A stretch of DNA of 64,000 nucleotides from Desulfotomaculum sp. (GTDB lineage Bacteria; Bacillota; Desulfotomaculia; Desulfotomaculales; Nap2-2B): the NCBI GenBank assembly GCA_003513005.1, contig DOTD01000087.1:1-64000 (forward strand), given 5' to 3'. Each line of letters opens with the position of its first letter. The stretch's first letter is position 1. This document shows positions 51,011-59,448 of this stretch, piece by piece. The notes below the pieces were generated by a model. It worked only from the letters and a program-made list of their open reading frames with translations, made no database searches and was not told where the DNA came from. The position numbers were made by a program, and so were the translations under genes.

Positions 51011-52216
51011 TTAAAAGAATATCTTATTGGCCATATCCATGGAATTAATATAAAAATTCACAACTTCTTTTTCGTCAAGATTTAATTTGACGGCCAAGTT
51101 ATGAAAACAATCCCAATCTCCTTTTTCGTAGGCTATCATCAGGTCGTAGGGATCTCTATATGGACTGTCGTGGCCTAACAGCGCTTCTTTCGATTCTTCA
51201 CTGATGGGCAGATCCGGCAAAATGTTTTCCAGTGGCTGATCTAAAAAGGCATCTATCAAAGAAAACATGCCCAGCAGGAAAAACTCTGAGCTTCTGTCTT
51301 TAAAGCCAATCTTGGCAGAAAGCAATTCGCAGAATGTAGCCCGGCAAAGGGCTGTAATAATTAGTTCGCTAGGCTTGTCCTCTCCGATCATTTTTAAGGC
51401 AATTAAAGAAATCCATTTAACAGTCCCCTTTCTGCCCAGCAGAGTAAGGGCGTGTTTTATCGACCGGATCTCTGATTTTAAATAAAAAACAGCCGAATTT
51501 ATAAACGTTAAGAGCTTATATGACAGGGCAACATCATTTCTAATCAATTTTTCAACACTGTCAAGATCAAATTCTGGCTTATTGACAGTTCTCATGAGCT
51601 GGAAATAGTTCATTTTATAGGAAGGGATATCTTTACTCTTTACTATCATGGGCTTGCTGAAGAAATAACCCTGAAAGTATGTATAACCCATTTCCCGGGC
51701 TTGAGTAAATTCATCGTAAGTCTCAACTTTTTCGGCCAAGAATTTTTTGTGTTTGCCAATTGTGTTGATGATTTTTTTTCTTGATGAGAGATCTGTAGTT
51801 AAAAAATCCACCTTGATAAATTCAGCCAGGTCGATTAAGGGTTTATACTTCTCATTGTATAAAAAATCATCCAGGGCAAGGACGAATCCCATATCTTTCA
51901 ACTTTCTGCAAGCCTGAATTGTTGTAGTATCCGGCTCAACGTTTTCAAGTATTTCTATCACAGTCGTTTCTTTGGGAAGGTATGTGGCAACCTCGCCTTC
52001 CAACAAATTTTTTGTAAAATTGATAAAAGCTCTTTTGCCCCTGGTGAGTTTTTCATAACCTATTAAAAGTAAACTGGATGTAATTACCTCCAGGGTTGCC
52101 TTATCCCCGTCATCGCAGTCATAAAAATTCCCTGCGCCTGATCTGTAAAGCAGTTCATATGCAAAAACGTTTTGATTTTTATCAAAAATTGGCTGCCTGG
52201 CCAGAAGGACTTCCAT
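51011..52216 (-). CDS. EAL/HDOD (YuxH-type) signalling protein
   Basis: The 401-residue protein has an N-terminal EAL-like domain (about 1-200) that starts LARQPIFDKNQNVFAYELLYRSG, where ELL stands in for the catalytic EAL, and a C-terminal HDOD domain (about 205-400, VEKLIRNDVALSYKLLTFINSA). This arrangement is the YuxH family; with altered EAL residues, cyclic-di-GMP hydrolysis is doubtful and a binding role is likelier. ATG 52216 on the minus strand; convergent with the fusion gene, 13 bases apart. Confidence 0.88.
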   Translation of the reverse strand: MEVLLARQPIFDKNQNVFAYELLYRSGAGNFYDCDDGDKATLEVITSSLLLIGYEKLTRGKRAFINFTKNLLEGEVATYLPKETTVIEILENVEPDTTTIQACRKLKDMGFVLALDDFLYNEKYKPLIDLAEFIKVDFLTTDLSSRKKIINTIGKHKKFLAEKVETYDEFTQAREMGYTYFQGYFFSKPMIVKSKDIPSYKMNYFQLMRTVNKPEFDLDSVEKLIRNDVALSYKLLTFINSAVFYLKSEIRSIKHALTLLGRKGTVKWISLIALKMIGEDKPSELIITALCRATFCELLSAKIGFKDRSSEFFLLGMFSLIDAFLDQPLENILPDLPISEESKEALLGHDSPYRDPYDLMIAYEKGDWDCFHNLAVKLNLDEKEVVNFYINSMDMANKIFF

Positions 52217-52520
52217 ACTAATTAATACCTCTTTTCAAACATAAAGGTTTTTTTACTATTAAGTAATCGACCCGGACAAAGGAAATCTTAAGGCAATTAC
52301 TATCTGTATACAACAACGATTTTTTCAGCCGGACAAGCAGAAGTTTTATCTTACTGAGAATAAAAACGAGTATGATAATGGATTATTATCTTGAAAGGGC
52401 TTTTTAGGAAACTTGAGTTGGTTAAGTTGAAAGATTATAAAAGTTGTGTTAAGATTATTTTATAAAATAGGTGGATCACATCTAAATTGCAGATAATTTG
52501 TAAAATATACTTGGAAATAT
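52217..52520. other. AT-rich intergenic region
   Basis: Between the EAL/HDOD gene and the tRNA-Gln terminator there is no gene I can support. An AGAGGT site for the EAL/HDOD gene is visible near 52227-52232; otherwise I see nothing distinctive. Confidence 0.5.
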
Positions 52521-52552
52521 AAAAACCGGCCCCCGGGTGGTTCCCGGAGGCC
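52521..52552 (-). terminator. Terminator of tRNA-Gln
   Basis: On the minus strand GGCCTCCGGG pairs with CCCGGGGGCC (52528-52552 on the + strand), followed by GGTTTTT. It lies 10 bases after the tRNA. Confidence 0.85.
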
Positions 52553-52562
52553 TCGCAAACTC

Positions 52563-52636
52563 TGGCTGCGGGACTAGGATTCGAACCTAGGCAGCATGAT
52601 CCAGAGTCATGCGTGCTACCACTACACCATCCCGCA
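52563..52636 (-). tRNA. tRNA-Gln (anticodon CTG)
   Basis: Read on the minus strand, acceptor TGCGGGA pairs with TCCCGCA, discriminator G and encoded CCA follow. The anticodon stem CATGA/TCATG encloses CTCTGGA with anticodon CTG (52602-52604), and GGTTCGAATCC forms the T arm. It decodes CAG. Confidence 0.94.
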
Positions 52637-52645
52637 AGTAAAATA

Positions 52646-52674
52646 ACGATAGCATGGATTGCTTTCTTTGTCAA
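52646..52674 (-). promoter_or_regulatory. tRNA-Gln promoter
   Basis: On the minus strand TTGACA (52669-52674) and TATCGT (52646-52651) are 17 bases apart and end 9 bases before the tRNA. Confidence 0.65.
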
Positions 52675-52777
52675 GGCTGGCCGCACACGAAGGTTAAGTC
52701 AGCTGGCGAAAAAATGTTTTATTTTATCCAGGAATATTTTGCCTGTCATTCTGGGAAATATGGTATTGGAGGATTAG

Positions 52778-54646
52778 ATGATTCCTGGAGCAAATTATAT
52801 TTTAAACAGAGTTCAAAAACCCGCCAGGTACGTTGGTGGAGAATGGAATATCGTAAGGAAAAACTGGGAGTCGGTTTCTGTTAAAGTCGCCTTTGCTTTT
52901 CCGGATACATATGAAGTGGGGATGTCTTACCTCGGCCTGCAGATACTTTATTATGTGGTGAACAGCAGACGTGACGCCTTGATGGAGCGCGTCTTTGCAC
53001 CCTGGATAGATATGGAGAAGGAAATGCGTGAGCGGAGGATTCCTTTATTCAGCCTGGAATCACAAAAGCCGGTCAGTGATTTTGATATTCTTGCTTTTAC
53101 CTTGCAGTACGAAATGACTTTTACAAATGTTATAAATATGCTGGATCTTGCCGGTCTTCCCCTTCATGCAGACCAACGTACCGATAAACACCCGCTGGTT
53201 ATTGCGGGTGGGCCCTGTGCCTTCAATCCGGAGCCGCTTTCCGATTTTATTGATCTCTTTGTGATTGGAGAAGGGGAAGAAGTTTTATCAGAGTTATTGG
53301 ATCTCTGGATTGACCTGGAAGGAAAAGCAAACCGGGAGCGCTTCCTGGTTGAAGCATCCAGGATACCTGGTATTTACGTTCCTTCCCTATATGAAGTAAG
53401 CTATAAAGATGGAAAAATCCAGTCGACTAAACCGATTCTCGGGGAAATCCCCGTTGCAGTTACAAAAAGAGTCGTCAGGAACTTTGACAAGGTTGCTTTT
53501 CCTGACAGACCAATCGTGCCTACGACGGAAATAATACACGACAGGATAATGCTTGAAATTGCAAGAGGCTGCACAAGGGGCTGCCGTTTTTGCCAGGCCG
53601 GCATGATTTACCGTCCGGTGCGGGAAAAATCCCCTGTAACACTAGTTTCACAAGCCAGAAAATTAGTTGCCAACACGGGTTATGGAGAAATTTCCCTGAC
53701 TTCCTTAAGCGCATCCGATTATTCATGTATTACCGACGTTGTGCGTCAGCTTCTTGACGAACTGCAGGGTAGGAAAACAAGCATATCTTTACCTTCCCTG
53801 CGCGTTGACGCTTTTTCCATTGAGCTCGCCAAGGAAATTCAACGAACGCGCCGGGCGGGATTGACATTTGCCCCGGAGGCCGGGACACAGCGTTTGAGAG
53901 ATACAATCAATAAAGGAGTTACTGAAGAAGATTTATTGACTGCGGTTTCCGCTGCTTTTGACGCCGGCTGGTCTGCTTTGAAACTTTATTTTATGATCGG
54001 CCTGCCAACAGAAAAAATGGAGGACATAGAGGGAATAACTCTTCTGTCACGCCGGGTGTTGGAAAAGGGGCTCAGTATGGGAGTCTCTCCCGGCAGAGCA
54101 AAGGTTACGGTCAGCGTTTCCTCATTTGTTCCCAAAGCGCATACCCCTTTTCAGTGGGAGCCGCAGGCAGCGCAGGATTATTTAATTGATATGCAAAAAA
54201 CGCTCAAAAAATCGCTTAAAGAGAAATCGCTGGTTTTTCACTGGCACGACCCCAGGGTAAGTTTTATTGAGGCGGTAGTTGCCCGGGGAGACAGGCGCCT
54301 GGGCAAAGCGCTTGAAAAGGCCTGGTCCCTGGGCTGCCGTTTTGACGGATGGTCTGAGTGTTTTAATAATCATCTCTGGCAAAAGGCGTTTGAATTGACA
54401 GGCATAGAACCCGAATCTTACGCCTATAAAAAATACGCTTATGAAGATTTGTTGCCCTGGGACCACATTCATACAGGAGTAAGCAAAAAATATCTGATCA
54501 GGGAACATCAAAGAGCTATGTCTGCAGAAGTTACTCCTGACTGCCGGGCGGGAAATTGCCCCGGTTGTGGTTTATGCGCAGAATTTCTTACGGAACCTGA
54601 ATTGTATGGGGGTAGAAAGATTGCCGAGATACAGGATGTTGTATAG
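52778..54646 (+). CDS. B12-binding-domain radical SAM protein, TIGR03960 family
   Basis: The 622-residue protein has an N-terminal Rossmann-like region (about 1-230) and a radical SAM core with the cluster motif CTRGCRFCQAG (about 265-275), where the three Cys follow C-x3-C-x2-C. A Cys-rich tail (CRAGNCPGCGLC) ends it. TIGR03960 proteins are usually fused or adjacent to a DUF2344 domain and lie next to rng and ribosomal L21 genes; the reaction is not established. ATG 52778 follows TTGGAGG. Confidence 0.9.
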   Translation: MIPGANYILNRVQKPARYVGGEWNIVRKNWESVSVKVAFAFPDTYEVGMSYLGLQILYYVVNSRRDALMERVFAPWIDMEKEMRERRIPLFSLESQKPVSDFDILAFTLQYEMTFTNVINMLDLAGLPLHADQRTDKHPLVIAGGPCAFNPEPLSDFIDLFVIGEGEEVLSELLDLWIDLEGKANRERFLVEASRIPGIYVPSLYEVSYKDGKIQSTKPILGEIPVAVTKRVVRNFDKVAFPDRPIVPTTEIIHDRIMLEIARGCTRGCRFCQAGMIYRPVREKSPVTLVSQARKLVANTGYGEISLTSLSASDYSCITDVVRQLLDELQGRKTSISLPSLRVDAFSIELAKEIQRTRRAGLTFAPEAGTQRLRDTINKGVTEEDLLTAVSAAFDAGWSALKLYFMIGLPTEKMEDIEGITLLSRRVLEKGLSMGVSPGRAKVTVSVSSFVPKAHTPFQWEPQAAQDYLIDMQKTLKKSLKEKSLVFHWHDPRVSFIEAVVARGDRRLGKALEKAWSLGCRFDGWSECFNNHLWQKAFELTGIEPESYAYKKYAYEDLLPWDHIHTGVSKKYLIREHQRAMSAEVTPDCRAGNCPGCGLCAEFLTEPELYGGRKIAEIQDVV

Positions 54647-55286
54647 CAAGGATGGTCCTGCCCGTTTTATATCACATCTTGATCTTGTGCGGACATTTGA
54701 ACGTGTAATCAGGAGGGCTGATATTCCGGCGGCTTTTTCAATGGGTTTTAACCCCCATTTAATTTTTAGTTTTGCAGCGCCTTTACAGGTTGGTATAGGG
54801 GGTGAAAGTGAGTACCTGGATATTCTTCTTAAAAATGAAGTTCCCCCTGAAGAACTGTATGCTTCCATAGGAAGTGTCCTTTCGGAAGGCATTTGTCTGA
54901 AAGGGATCTGGCAGGCGCCCGATGATTCCCCGGCTCTGATGTCTGTCGTGGAATGGGCGGAATACAAAGTAAAAGTAGGGCTTGAAGAACAATTAAGCGC
55001 CGGCGCCCTGGAAGGGTATATTGATTCTTTTCTTAAGCAGCCCGAGATTATTGTCGGAAGAAAGGCTAAAAAGGGGCGTGTAAAAAGTATTGACATCCGT
55101 CCGGGTATATACGATTTGGGGGGTTTTATCAAGGATAATACTTTAATATTGCAGATGAAATTAAAAACAGGCAGCAACGGAAGTGTGCGTCCGGGGGAGA
55201 CGCTGGATGCTTTTTTGGAGCACAATTCCTTGGCAGTAAGGCCTGTGGAGATTGACATAGTACGTACCGGGGTATTCCTTCGTTAA
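54621..55286 (+). CDS. DUF2344 / TIGR03936 protein
   Basis: The 221-residue protein begins PRYRMLYSKDGPARFISHLDLVRTFERV and contains PAAFSMGFNPHLIFSFA, the hallmarks of DUF2344. It is encoded separately from the radical SAM partner here, but the genes overlap by 26 bases, supporting joint function. GGGGGT is 7 bases before TTG 54621; ATG 54606 is the alternative. Function unknown. Confidence 0.87.
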   Translation: MPRYRMLYSKDGPARFISHLDLVRTFERVIRRADIPAAFSMGFNPHLIFSFAAPLQVGIGGESEYLDILLKNEVPPEELYASIGSVLSEGICLKGIWQAPDDSPALMSVVEWAEYKVKVGLEEQLSAGALEGYIDSFLKQPEIIVGRKAKKGRVKSIDIRPGIYDLGGFIKDNTLILQMKLKTGSNGSVRPGETLDAFLEHNSLAVRPVEIDIVRTGVFLR

Positions 55287-55318
55287 ACATGAGGGGATGT
55301 ATTTGAAGAGGTGAAAAA

Positions 55319-57013
55319 ATGTTTAAAGAAATAGTAATCAATGCCGGGGAAGAAGAAACAAGAGTGGCAGTTTTGGAAGACCGCGTATTGGTTGAAATGT
55401 ATATAGAGAGATCTTTTAATCAAAGATTGGTCGGCAACATTTTTAAAGGGCGGGTAGAAAATGTCCTGCCGGGAATGCAGGCTGCTTTTGTTGACATCGG
55501 ATTGGAAAAAAATGCCTTCTTGTATATAGAGGATGCCCTGCCTCCCCGTACTAACGGGCACTCGGCCGATGCTATATCCAACAATATTTCTTCGGTCTTG
55601 AAAAGAGGCCAGGAAGTAGTTGTTCAAATTATTAAGGCTCCTCTGGGAAGCAAGGGAGCCAGAGTTACCACACATATTACCCTGCCCGGCAGGTACCTGG
55701 TCCTGATGCCGACAACCGATTATATAGGGATTTCCCGAAGGATTGATTCCGACAAAGAAAGAGACAGGCTAAAAGAATTAGCTTCCCGCATCAAACCCGA
55801 AAATATGGGCTTGATCGTGCGCACTGTAGCTGAAGGTGTTGATGAAGCTGAACTGCGCGGCGATGTGAACATGCTGCTTCAACTCTGGCAAAAAATAAAT
55901 TCCCGGATAGCACGCGGCCCGGCCCCTGTCCTGGTTCACCGCGATTTGGAGCTAAGCCATAGAATTTTAAGAGATTTGTTCAGTGAGGATGTTGACCGGC
56001 TGCTGGTAGATTCACGGTTGGAATATGAAAAGATCATGGATCTTCTGGATATAACCGGACCGCACTTGAAACACAAGGTGCTGCTCGAACTTCGCGATAA
56101 TATCTTTCGTGATTACGATCTCGAGCAGGAGCTTGAAAAAGCCCTTAAAAGAAAGGTCTGGCTTAAATGTGGGGGTTACATAGTCATCGACCAGGTGGAA
56201 GCTTTAACTGTAATCGATGTCAATACGGGCAAATTTGTAGGTTCGGTCGATCTGGAAGACACTGTTTTAAAAACCAACCTCGACGCAGCTGTCGAAATTG
56301 CCCGGCACCTGCGACTGCGCAACATAGGCGGGATCATTATCGTTGATTTTATAGATATGCAAAAGGATGAACACCGGAGAAAAGTATTGCAGGTTCTTGA
56401 AGATGAAATTAAAAAAGATAAAACTAAAACAAATATCCTTGGTATCACCCAGTTAGGCCTCGTAGAGATGACAAGGAAGAAGACGCGTCCAAGTCTTTCC
56501 GAGATACTGCAAAAATCTTGTCCGTACTGTGAAGGACGGGGCAAGGTACTCTCTGAAGAAACAGTAGGAATACATTTTAAAAATCACATTTTTGAATTGG
56601 CCCGGCAGACCGGTGTGGATACAATCCTTGTGGAAGCGCATCCCCTGGTCGCAGCCCGCCTGATCGGCGCCGGGGGCGTAAACCTGCGTGAGCTTGAGCA
56701 AAAGACGGGTAAGAATATGTACATACGCGGTTCGCAAGCCCAGCATATAGAGTCGGTAATCATGAGGCCGCTGCACGATCAGGCGGAAGCCAAGGCCCAA
56801 ATACTGCCGGTCAGATCCGGACAGATGCTCGAGGTAAAAGTCGAGGAAGCGCATGTTTCCAACGCGAATGACGGAATTGCCCGGGTAAACGGCTTCGTGC
56901 TTGATATCGAGGGAGCCGGTTCGATGATCGGCAAAACAGTACCCGTAGAAGTCAGTAAGGTGTACAGGACTTACGCACGGGCTAAAGTGATCGGCAGACA
57001 GGTGGGTTCCTAA
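55319..57013 (+). CDS. rng: Ribonuclease G/E
   Basis: The 564-residue RNase E/G family endonuclease has an S1 domain (about 36-110, FKGRVENVLPGMQAAFVDIG), catalytic Asp residues in VIDVNTGKFVG (about 300) and IIIVDFIDM (about 343), and the zinc-link CPYCEGRG near 401-408. It lacks the long scaffold tail of E. coli RNase E. ATG 55319 follows GAAGAGGTG. Confidence 0.94.
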   Translation: MFKEIVINAGEEETRVAVLEDRVLVEMYIERSFNQRLVGNIFKGRVENVLPGMQAAFVDIGLEKNAFLYIEDALPPRTNGHSADAISNNISSVLKRGQEVVVQIIKAPLGSKGARVTTHITLPGRYLVLMPTTDYIGISRRIDSDKERDRLKELASRIKPENMGLIVRTVAEGVDEAELRGDVNMLLQLWQKINSRIARGPAPVLVHRDLELSHRILRDLFSEDVDRLLVDSRLEYEKIMDLLDITGPHLKHKVLLELRDNIFRDYDLEQELEKALKRKVWLKCGGYIVIDQVEALTVIDVNTGKFVGSVDLEDTVLKTNLDAAVEIARHLRLRNIGGIIIVDFIDMQKDEHRRKVLQVLEDEIKKDKTKTNILGITQLGLVEMTRKKTRPSLSEILQKSCPYCEGRGKVLSEETVGIHFKNHIFELARQTGVDTILVEAHPLVAARLIGAGGVNLRELEQKTGKNMYIRGSQAQHIESVIMRPLHDQAEAKAQILPVRSGQMLEVKVEEAHVSNANDGIARVNGFVLDIEGAGSMIGKTVPVEVSKVYRTYARAKVIGRQVGS

Positions 57014-57273
57014 TGCGTATTCTTATAGCCGGAGCGGGCGCGTTAGGGTCTGTTTTCGGCGGTTTTTTAAGAAAGGCCGGCCATCAGGTTACCATTCTCG
57101 GCCGTGCCTGGCATCTGGATGTAATTAGGGAAAAAGGTCTTCGAATTGAAGGAATTTGGGGTTCCCATACGGTAGAGGATTTTGCTCTGGCAACCTCACC
57201 GGATAACCTGGCAGGATCATACGACCTTATTCTTTCAAGGAAAACATACCACATGATGAGATTTAATAATTAA
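57013..57273 (+). pseudogene. Truncated ketopantoate reductase (PanE/ApbA) remnant
   Basis: The 86-residue frame, starting in the rng stop codon, has the NADP loop GAGALGSVFGGFL (about 7-19) and REKGLRIEG of ketopantoate reductases. After YDLIL the family sequence stops and a short unrelated tail follows; the remaining roughly 220 residues, with the catalytic Lys and Glu, are absent. A terminator lies just behind. It is best read as a deletion remnant. Confidence 0.82.
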
Positions 57274-57284
57274 TTATCGTCATA

Positions 57285-57311
57285 GCCGCCGGCACAGGCG
57301 GCTTTTTTTTT
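57285..57311 (+). terminator. Intrinsic terminator before the mraZ operon
   Basis: GCCGCC (57285-57290) pairs with GGCGGC (57297-57302) and runs into nine T. Confidence 0.9.
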
Positions 57312-57360
57312 AAAAAAATTTAATTAAAAAAGCAGGAGTTTTTTGATTGATCTAGAAATT

Positions 57361-57390
57361 AGAGTGGTGTAGAGTGGTGGAAAGTGGGTT
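57361..57390 (+). promoter_or_regulatory. Three tandem MraZ-type operator boxes
   Basis: AGAGTGGTGT, AGAGTGGTGG and AAAGTGGGTT follow each other without gaps, placing GTGG every 10 bases. MraZ is known to bind TGG-containing direct repeats with 10-base spacing ahead of its own operon. Confidence 0.75.
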
Positions 57391-57398
57391 AGCGGAAT

Positions 57399-57836
57399 AT
57401 GTTTATGGGTGAATACCAGCATACCATAGACGATAAGGGGAGGCTTTTTATCCCTGCCCGCTTTCGCGACAGCCTGGGTATTAAGTTTGTTTTAACCAAA
57501 GGCCTGGATAGTTGTTTATTTGCCTACCCCCCCCAGGAGTGGACAATACTTGAAGAGAAAATGCGTCTCATGCCCTTTACCAGTGCGGATGTCCGGGCCT
57601 TTGTTCGTTTTTTCTTTGGTGGCGCCAGTGAATGTTTAGTTGACAGACAGGGAAGAATATTAGTTCCTAATAATCTCAGAAAACATGCGGCTCTAGAGAA
57701 AGAAGCCGTTATTATTGGAGTATCCTCACGGGTTGAAATCTGGTCAAGAGATAATTGGGAAAAATATAACAGCGGAAATGCTGATTTGGTTGAACAAATA
57801 GCTGAGAAAATCGGGGGTTTTGGTATTGTTGTCTGA
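57399..57836 (+). CDS. mraZ: Transcriptional regulator MraZ
   Basis: The 145-residue protein contains two SpoVT/AbrB-like domains, each with the D-x-K-G-R or D-R-x-G-R motif (TIDDKGRLFIPARF near 9-22, LVDRQGRILVPNNL near 82-95). It represses the division and cell wall operon it heads. ATG 57399 is behind a poor ribosome site; ATG 57405 is possible. Eight bases upstream are the tandem operator boxes. Confidence 0.95.
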   Translation: MFMGEYQHTIDDKGRLFIPARFRDSLGIKFVLTKGLDSCLFAYPPQEWTILEEKMRLMPFTSADVRAFVRFFFGGASECLVDRQGRILVPNNLRKHAALEKEAVIIGVSSRVEIWSRDNWEKYNSGNADLVEQIAEKIGGFGIVV

Positions 57837-57860
57837 CAGATGTGGTGAGCGGTAAATCAG

Positions 57861-58829
57861 ATGGCAGATCCTGATAAAGAAGGTGATCAAAAAAAGTTAT
57901 TCCACACGCCGGTAATGATAGAAGAAGTTATCTCTTCATTGATGTTAAAAGCCGGCGGTTCTTATGTGGATTGTACGGTCGGCGGCGGGGGGCACAGCCG
58001 CAAAATTCTGGAACTCACCTCCCCTGACGGCCATTTGACAGGATTGGACAGGGACCCCTTTGCGCTTGATTATGCAAGACAATGCCTTGAAGAATATCAA
58101 GACAGGATAACGTTGGTAAAGAGTGATTTTGTTTTTTTGCCGCAGGTGCTCAATCAGCTCGGAATTACTTCTGTAGATGGTATCCTGTTCGACCTGGGAG
58201 TAAGTTTAGCCCAACTGGACAACCCGGAACGCGGTTTCAGTTACCAGTTTGACGGCCCTCTGGATATGCGTATGGATCCCGGGGATTCTATCAGTGCCGG
58301 AGAACTGGTGAATGAACTTTCGGAAACCGAGTTGGCAGATCTGATCCGGCGATATGGTGAGGAATCCTGGGCCAAAAGAATTGCTGCGTTTATAGTTCAG
58401 GAGCGAAAATATAAGACAATACAGACCACCGGAGAACTGGTCAATATTATCAAAAAAGCAATTCCGGCACGCAGCCGCCGCCGCGGCCCGCACCCGGCAA
58501 AACGCACTTTTCAGGCCCTGCGTATTGCTGTCAACCAGGAACTGGACAAACTGGGCAAGTCTTTACGGGAGGCAGTTCCTTTCTTGAAAACCGGGGGACG
58601 TATTTGCGTTATTTCCTTTCATTCCCTGGAAGATCGCATTGTCAAAGAGACATTCAAGGAAATATCATCAGCCTGTACCTGCCCGCCTGATTTTCCCTAC
58701 TGCATTTGTGAAAAAAAGGCCTGCCTGCGAATTATAAGGCCTTCACCCATCACGCCAACAAATGTTGAACTCGAGCAAAATCCGCGTTCGCGTAGCGCGA
58801 AGCTGCGGGTGGCGGAAAAGATTGTGTAA
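57861..58829 (+). CDS. rsmH: 16S rRNA (cytosine(1402)-N(4))-methyltransferase
   Basis: RsmH methylates C1402 of 16S rRNA. HTPVMIEEVI (about 15-24), the AdoMet loop DCTVGGGGHSRKIL (about 37-50), GILFDLGVSLAQLD and the C-terminal ISFHSLEDRIVK are characteristic. 322 residues is typical. It follows mraZ by 24 bases, as in the universal dcw cluster order. Confidence 0.95.
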   Translation: MADPDKEGDQKKLFHTPVMIEEVISSLMLKAGGSYVDCTVGGGGHSRKILELTSPDGHLTGLDRDPFALDYARQCLEEYQDRITLVKSDFVFLPQVLNQLGITSVDGILFDLGVSLAQLDNPERGFSYQFDGPLDMRMDPGDSISAGELVNELSETELADLIRRYGEESWAKRIAAFIVQERKYKTIQTTGELVNIIKKAIPARSRRRGPHPAKRTFQALRIAVNQELDKLGKSLREAVPFLKTGGRICVISFHSLEDRIVKETFKEISSACTCPPDFPYCICEKKACLRIIRPSPITPTNVELEQNPRSRSAKLRVAEKIV

Positions 58830-58848
58830 GTTCTAAAGCAAAAGGAAG

Positions 58849-59373
58849 ATGAATAGATTGGTAGCGGTACAAGAACAATCCAAATATACCAGTTTGCCCG
58901 AAAGACTAAATAAGCCCGCCCGGCAAAGCCGGAATGAGTTTCTGTCAAGAAGACAGAAACTGGTTATCGTCGGTCTCGTATTATCGGTTTTCATAGCAGG
59001 AATATTTGTTGTTTTTCTATATGCTCAGATGGTGAATACAGGCTACCAGATATACAAGCTCCGGATGCAGACAGCCAGCCTGGATATGCAGGTAAAAGAT
59101 TTATCTGAAGAACTGGAGCGGTTTTCATCTTTAGACAAGATCGAAATGGTAGCTACTACAAAGCTGGGCATGGTCAGGCCGGATTTGAATAAATTGGTAA
59201 TTATCCAGACAGAACCGGCTGAAAAGGCAACACTTACAAACGAAACGTCTCCTCCGGCGGAAAAGAAATCCCTGGCTGACGCAGCGGATATAAATAATAA
59301 TTGGGTGATTCAGGCACTGGTAAATTTGGTGGCTAATAAGTCTGACACAAATCTTAGACGCCAGGCGTCATAA
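58849..59373 (+). CDS. FtsL-like cell division protein
   Basis: The 174-residue protein has a basic N-terminal cytoplasmic part, one membrane helix (about 42-62, LVIVGLVLSVFIAGIFVVFL) and an extracellular coiled-coil stretch (about 70-100) ending in LGMVRPDLNKLVII, the layout of FtsL. Sequence identity in this family is low, so position between rsmH and the PBP gene is the main support. FtsL would help recruit the septal PBP. Confidence 0.82.
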   Translation: MNRLVAVQEQSKYTSLPERLNKPARQSRNEFLSRRQKLVIVGLVLSVFIAGIFVVFLYAQMVNTGYQIYKLRMQTASLDMQVKDLSEELERFSSLDKIEMVATTKLGMVRPDLNKLVIIQTEPAEKATLTNETSPPAEKKSLADAADINNNWVIQALVNLVANKSDTNLRRQAS

Positions 59374-59448
59374 CCGGTTTAAGAAACCTGATTCAAGCTG
59401 ACGGTTTCATATGGAAGCGGCGCCTGACCACTAAAACCGGAGGTCCTG

